Shown here piece after piece: positions 59,660 through 64,000 of a stretch of DNA of 64,000 nucleotides (position 1 is the first letter of the stretch; each line of letters starts with the position of its first letter). Where the stretch lies: assembly GCF_037975445.1 (NCBI RefSeq), contig NZ_CP150254.1:804001-868000 (forward strand), given 5' to 3'. Under the pieces are notes generated by a model that saw only the letters and a list, made by a program, of their open reading frames with translations, was not told the DNA's origin and made no database searches. The stretch comes from Peribacillus sp. FSL P2-0133. GTDB taxonomy: Bacteria; Bacillota; Bacilli; Bacillales; DSM-1321. Position numbers and translations under genes: made by a program.

Positions 59660-60220
59660 GTGCGATTGAAAGAAAAACTTGATAAGGAATTGATGGCATT
59701 AGTAATGAAAAAGCATCGTCCTGCTCTGGAAGAACTTTATGACCGGCATATTAAATTAATCTATGGATTTATTTTTAAGTTCACAAATGGAAATGCTGAA
59801 AAAACAAAAGAGATTGTGCAGTTGGTCTTTTTAAAGCTCTGGACCACAAAAAGCAGTTACAATCCCGAAAAGGGCCACTTTGTAAGCTGGCTTTTGACCG
59901 TTACACGAAATGTGTGTGTGGATTATGTCCGTAAAGACAGCGTTCATATCCGGAATAACAAACACATGGACATGAACCATCCAATTGACATAGAAGATCC
60001 TAATAATGATATAGAAAATGGAATATTACACAGTGAAATTGCCAATGCAAAAAGTAAGTTAAGCAAGCCGCAAAAAAGGCTGATTGATTTACTGTATTGG
60101 AAAGGGTACTCGTTAACGGAAATTGCCAAAATTGAAAATGAACCGATTGGTACCATCAAGAGCAGACTTCACCAGTCGCTTAAATTGTTGAAAAAGTATT
60201 TGGAAGTAGGTGGTTTGTAA
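59660..60220 (+). CDS. ECF RNA polymerase sigma factor
   Basis: Group 4 sigma factor, 186 residues. Region 2: HRPALEELYDRHIKLIYGFI, EIVQLVFLKLWTTKSSYNPE and LTVTRNVCVDYVRKD. Region 4: LIDLLYWKGYSLTEIAKIEN and GTIKSRLHQSLKLLKKYL. The GTG at 59660 follows GAGGAG at six bases; a TTG at 59654 is too close. The anti-sigma gene starts directly at its stop codon. Resembles SigK-RskA-type pairs of other bacteria. Confidence 0.9.
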   Translation: MRLKEKLDKELMALVMKKHRPALEELYDRHIKLIYGFIFKFTNGNAEKTKEIVQLVFLKLWTTKSSYNPEKGHFVSWLLTVTRNVCVDYVRKDSVHIRNNKHMDMNHPIDIEDPNNDIENGILHSEIANAKSKLSKPQKRLIDLLYWKGYSLTEIAKIENEPIGTIKSRLHQSLKLLKKYLEVGGL

Positions 60221-60943
60221 ATGGATAAAGAGTGCACTAACCTGCTTTCATTTTTATCGGGTGAACTGGGAGAAAAAGAAAAAAAAGCATTCACGGAACA
60301 CTTAATGCAATGCTCTGAATGCACTAGGGAGTATGAACAAATGATGGAAGCCTGGAAGTCATTGAAATGGGATTTCGAAGAAATAGAACCTTCTTCTTCC
60401 CTGAAATCAGAGGTTATGAATTTTGTCTTTGAGACTGATGATGAAGTTCCGGTGAGAAGGGAAAAGAATTGGAGTAGTTTTTTCTTTAAGCAGTTTACAC
60501 CAGTCACTTCAGGTCTCTTGCTGGCCACCCTGGTTTTGGCGTTCGTGCTGTTATATTCCAATATTCAACTGAAAAAAGAACTTGCAGCTATCGATCTGCC
60601 AATGGAGGTTAAAACATCGCTATCTTTGCAGCCTGCCGATAAGACCGCTGTAAACATGAATACGGACGGTGCTGCATACATTTTGCAGCAAGGTGAAGAA
60701 AGAAGGTTAATCGTTCAGATTCAGAATTTGCCGAGCCTTCAAAAGTCCGAGGTGTATCAGGTGTGGTTGCTGAAAGATGGAAAACGGACAAATGCAGGAA
60801 CTTTCAAGCCTGATGAAGCCGGCACGGGATCATTGACATACAATCTATCCATTAATGATAAATTCAATCAAATTGGCATCACAAGGGAACCAGATTCAAA
60901 TAGTACAAAGCCGAGAGGCGAAAAAATAGTTGGATCTTCTTAA
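60221..60943 (+). CDS. Anti-sigma factor, RskA-like, zinc-finger type
   Basis: Membrane protein that should hold the adjacent ECF sigma factor inactive. A ZAS-type zinc motif lies at the N-terminus (HLMQCSEC: His-x3-Cys-x2-Cys), one transmembrane helix at about residues 92-112, and an extracytoplasmic RskA domain with QNLPSLQKSEVYQVWLLKDG. 240 residues. It begins immediately after the sigma stop (no gap). A strong terminator follows. Confidence 0.9.
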   Translation: MDKECTNLLSFLSGELGEKEKKAFTEHLMQCSECTREYEQMMEAWKSLKWDFEEIEPSSSLKSEVMNFVFETDDEVPVRREKNWSSFFFKQFTPVTSGLLLATLVLAFVLLYSNIQLKKELAAIDLPMEVKTSLSLQPADKTAVNMNTDGAAYILQQGEERRLIVQIQNLPSLQKSEVYQVWLLKDGKRTNAGTFKPDEAGTGSLTYNLSINDKFNQIGITREPDSNSTKPRGEKIVGSS

Positions 60944-60983
60944 AAATAAGAGACTTGCCCGCAAAGGGGAAGTCTCTTATTTA
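60944..60983 (+). terminator. Terminator of the sigma/anti-sigma operon
   Basis: AAATAAGAGACTT and AAGTCTCTTATTT arms, directly at the anti-sigma stop codon. Confidence 0.88.
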
Positions 60984-61159
60984 CTGTTCGTACCTGAATT
61001 TAATAGCTAAGTGATTGATTTAAAATGGAAGCCCGTATGAATTGGAATATAAGTGTTTACCATTCACCATCGATCACTAGCAACGAATGACCAGCATGTT
61101 TCGGTTGGGGGCAAATGGACTTGTTTAAGGATAGACAGACATTGGCATTTTCATTGTGC

Positions 61160-62533
61160 CTATTTATTCATTAAGTCCCCACAGTACTCCCGGATCAATG
61201 CTGAGGCTTTCGTTTGGCTGATAGAGAGGTCCTTCGCGACTTTCCTTGATGATTTATATGTTTGGTAAGATTTCCTGATCAATATCCGTTTCGTTTCATC
61301 AAGTGCTTTATCGAGAGAAGTGGGGAGTTCAATCTGTGTGACCTGTTCAACGTTCTCGGTTATCATTTCAGGCAAGTCGGACATTAAAATAACGGAGTCA
61401 CTTATTAAGACCAACCTTTCAATCAAGTTTTCGAGCTGGCGTACATTGCCGGGCCATGAATAATGAATTAATAGGTTCAAGCATTCTTCCGAAATGACTT
61501 TATTTTCATGATATCTTTCATTGAACTTATTTAAAAAATTGTACGTAAGGGGAATGATATCTTCTTTACGTTCTCGCAATGGAGGCAATTGAATATCAAT
61601 CACATTCAAACGGTAAAATAAATCTTCCCGGAATCTTTTATCATTGACCATTTCTATTAAGTTCTGGTTTGTTGCTGCGACGATGCGGATGTCGACTTTT
61701 TTCATTTCACTGCCGCCGACGGGAATGAATTGTTTGTCCTGGATTACTTGGAGAAGCTTTGCCTGCAGAGCGAGGGGTATTTCCCCAATTTCATCAAGAA
61801 AGACAGTGCCACCGTCTGCGGATTCAATCAATCCGCGTTTTCCAGTTTTGTTTGCACCGGTAAATGCACCTTTTGAATAGCCGAATAGTTCGGATTCGAG
61901 CAGTTCTTCCGGAATGGCTGCACAGTTGATTGTCAGGAAAGGTTTACTTTTCCGCTTACTGATCCGGTGGATGAAATGGGCAAGCACTCCTTTTCCCGTT
62001 CCAGATTCCCCTTGGATCAAAATCGTGGAATCAGTCGGCGCCACCTTTTCACAAAAAGTGAGGATGCGGTTGATTTTACCGCTATTAGTAATGAATCTCC
62101 CCGTTTCATCTTCGTCTTGAGTGATTTTTGACTCACCACTTGCTTCATTTGCTTTTAACATTTTATACGTTTGGGTTTCTGTGGATGTAGTGACGACCAG
62201 TTCAATTTCCCCCGCATCATTTAAAATTGGAATCGCGGATGTCATCAATTCAGTCCCTATATACGTTTGCAGTTTCATGTAGCAAGGCTTTTTCCTTTTA
62301 AATACTTCAGGCACGATGGAGGGCTTCCAGTACCCTTTTTCTAATAAGTCAACATTATATTTGCCGATGACATCAGTAGGTTTCAGCCCGTAATGGCGCT
62401 CACATGCCTTGTTGACGTAAAGAATCCGCTGTTCGCCGTCAAGGACGAAAATCTCATCTGAGGAATGATCAAGAATTTTTAATAGAGTTTGGAGCGTCAT
62501 CTCCACACTTTCAGTTGAATCCGTACTTTTCAT
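61160..62533 (-). CDS. Sigma-54-dependent transcriptional activator (PAS-AAA+-HTH)
   Basis: Enhancer-binding protein that activates SigL (sigma-54) promoters. Order of domains: PAS (about residues 20-130, ILDHSSDEIFVLDGEQRILY), AAA+ (about 155-385) with Walker A GESGTGKG, the sigma-54-contact loop GAFTGA, Walker B GGTVFLDEIGE and R-finger region, and a C-terminal HTH (SSRKVAKDLSISQTKASALI). The frame opens at 62629, but the ATG at 62533 after AGAGAGGA gives 457 residues. It is divergent from the ferredoxin reductase gene, which has a -24/-12 promoter. Confidence 0.92.
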   Translation of the reverse strand: MKSTDSTESVEMTLQTLLKILDHSSDEIFVLDGEQRILYVNKACERHYGLKPTDVIGKYNVDLLEKGYWKPSIVPEVFKRKKPCYMKLQTYIGTELMTSAIPILNDAGEIELVVTTSTETQTYKMLKANEASGESKITQDEDETGRFITNSGKINRILTFCEKVAPTDSTILIQGESGTGKGVLAHFIHRISKRKSKPFLTINCAAIPEELLESELFGYSKGAFTGANKTGKRGLIESADGGTVFLDEIGEIPLALQAKLLQVIQDKQFIPVGGSEMKKVDIRIVAATNQNLIEMVNDKRFREDLFYRLNVIDIQLPPLRERKEDIIPLTYNFLNKFNERYHENKVISEECLNLLIHYSWPGNVRQLENLIERLVLISDSVILMSDLPEMITENVEQVTQIELPTSLDKALDETKRILIRKSYQTYKSSRKVAKDLSISQTKASALIREYCGDLMNK

Positions 62534-62593
62534 AAGGTAATCCTCTCTTTTCAAAAGGGAATGAGTGAATTCTGAATAATGTTTCATCAATTT

Positions 62594-62611
62594 CGAGTTA
62601 ATTATAACTCG
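62594..62611 (+). promoter_or_regulatory. Palindrome, candidate upstream activating site
   Basis: CGAGTTA-ATTA-TAACTCG, seven-base perfect arms, about 65 bases upstream of the -24 element. The position suits binding of the divergent activator; it may also overlap that gene's own promoter. Confidence 0.6.
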
Positions 62612-62673
62612 GTATGATAGCGTTTTCAAAGTGAATTCAAAATATTTTGTTTATTAAGAGGGGTTCTCGAGGT

Positions 62674-62689
62674 TGGCATGCATATTGCA
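62674..62689 (+). promoter_or_regulatory. Sigma-54 (-24/-12) promoter
   Basis: TTGGCATGCATATTGC: GG at 62675-62676 and GC at 62687-62688 are ten bases apart, the invariant SigL spacing, and flanking bases match TGGCAY-N5-TTGCW. It lies about 138 bases before the reductase start codon. Confidence 0.85.
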
Positions 62690-62826
62690 TTATATAAAAT
62701 TATCAATTGGTGAAATTGACGAAGTGCTACGTTTGCATGTCAAGTTATTGCATGAATCGATATCTAAGCATAGCAGAATTCTAGTAAGCAGAATTATCTT
62801 ATTTCAAGGAAGACATCTAGGGGGGA

Positions 62827-64000
<1,174 letters not shown>

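Overview
The window is chromosomal DNA from an endospore-forming member of the Bacillaceae. Evidence includes a GerA-type germinant receptor operon, a CotF-like coat protein, PerR with its own box, SigL-type (sigma-54) signals, and an rrn-trn block whose tRNA order matches the trnD operon of Bacillus subtilis. The 16S sequence reads, from memory and without a search, like the Peribacillus simplex/frigoritolerans group. The order bcp (ygaF) - perR - ygzB - ygxA - rrn - trn, followed later by sulfonate-transport genes and thiC, is conserved with the B. subtilis rrnD neighbourhood.

1-7 kb: the 5' half of metE under a cobalamin riboswitch, a small K+ channel, a thiol peroxidase, an M29 aminopeptidase, a 2-hydroxyacid dehydrogenase, then perR, ygzB and ygxA. 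7-13.6 kb: 16S-23S-5S rRNA and 15 tRNA genes. 13.6-21.5 kb: an accessory zone. The 3' half of the last tRNA (Leu-CAA) is repeated twice downstream (58 bp each), which marks two tandem remnants of elements that integrated into this tRNA. The remnants hold a broken integrase, a candidate structured RNA and several small genes of unknown function. A glutaminase gene and a minimal tyrosine recombinase follow.

21.6-27 kb: a sigma factor paired with a second-type ClpP, then divergent sulfonate-use operons (ssuA-dioxygenase and ssuB-ssuC), each with an intrinsic terminator in its leader. 27-36 kb: an orphan histidine kinase, glpQ, a decayed alcohol dehydrogenase, small enzymes, and thiC under a TPP riboswitch. 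35.6-39 kb is rich in gene remains: a truncated DUF3231 gene, a frameshifted zinc ribbon, a truncated ctaG-like gene fused head-to-head to the tail of a manganese catalase, and a quinone oxidoreductase scrap. 38.9-44 kb holds an arylamine N-acetyltransferase, a SinI-like microprotein, a YdhK-type lipoprotein, an acetyltransferase, an RMD1/DUF155 protein and three copies of a palindromic repeat.

44.5-48 kb: a glycosyltransferase cluster with coiled-coil partners. 48-52 kb: a thioesterase, a LytTR gene broken by a stop codon next to its DUF3021 partner, and a Na+/H+ antiporter. 52.5-58 kb: a ger operon (A, C, small D, B, second B) in which the B gene has been tandemly duplicated together with the tail of the D gene. 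58-61 kb: an AcfC-like binding protein, a COG4315-type lipoprotein, and an ECF sigma/anti-sigma pair. 61-64 kb: a PAS-AAA+ sigma-54 activator divergent from a ferredoxin reductase-ferredoxin operon that has a textbook -24/-12 promoter.
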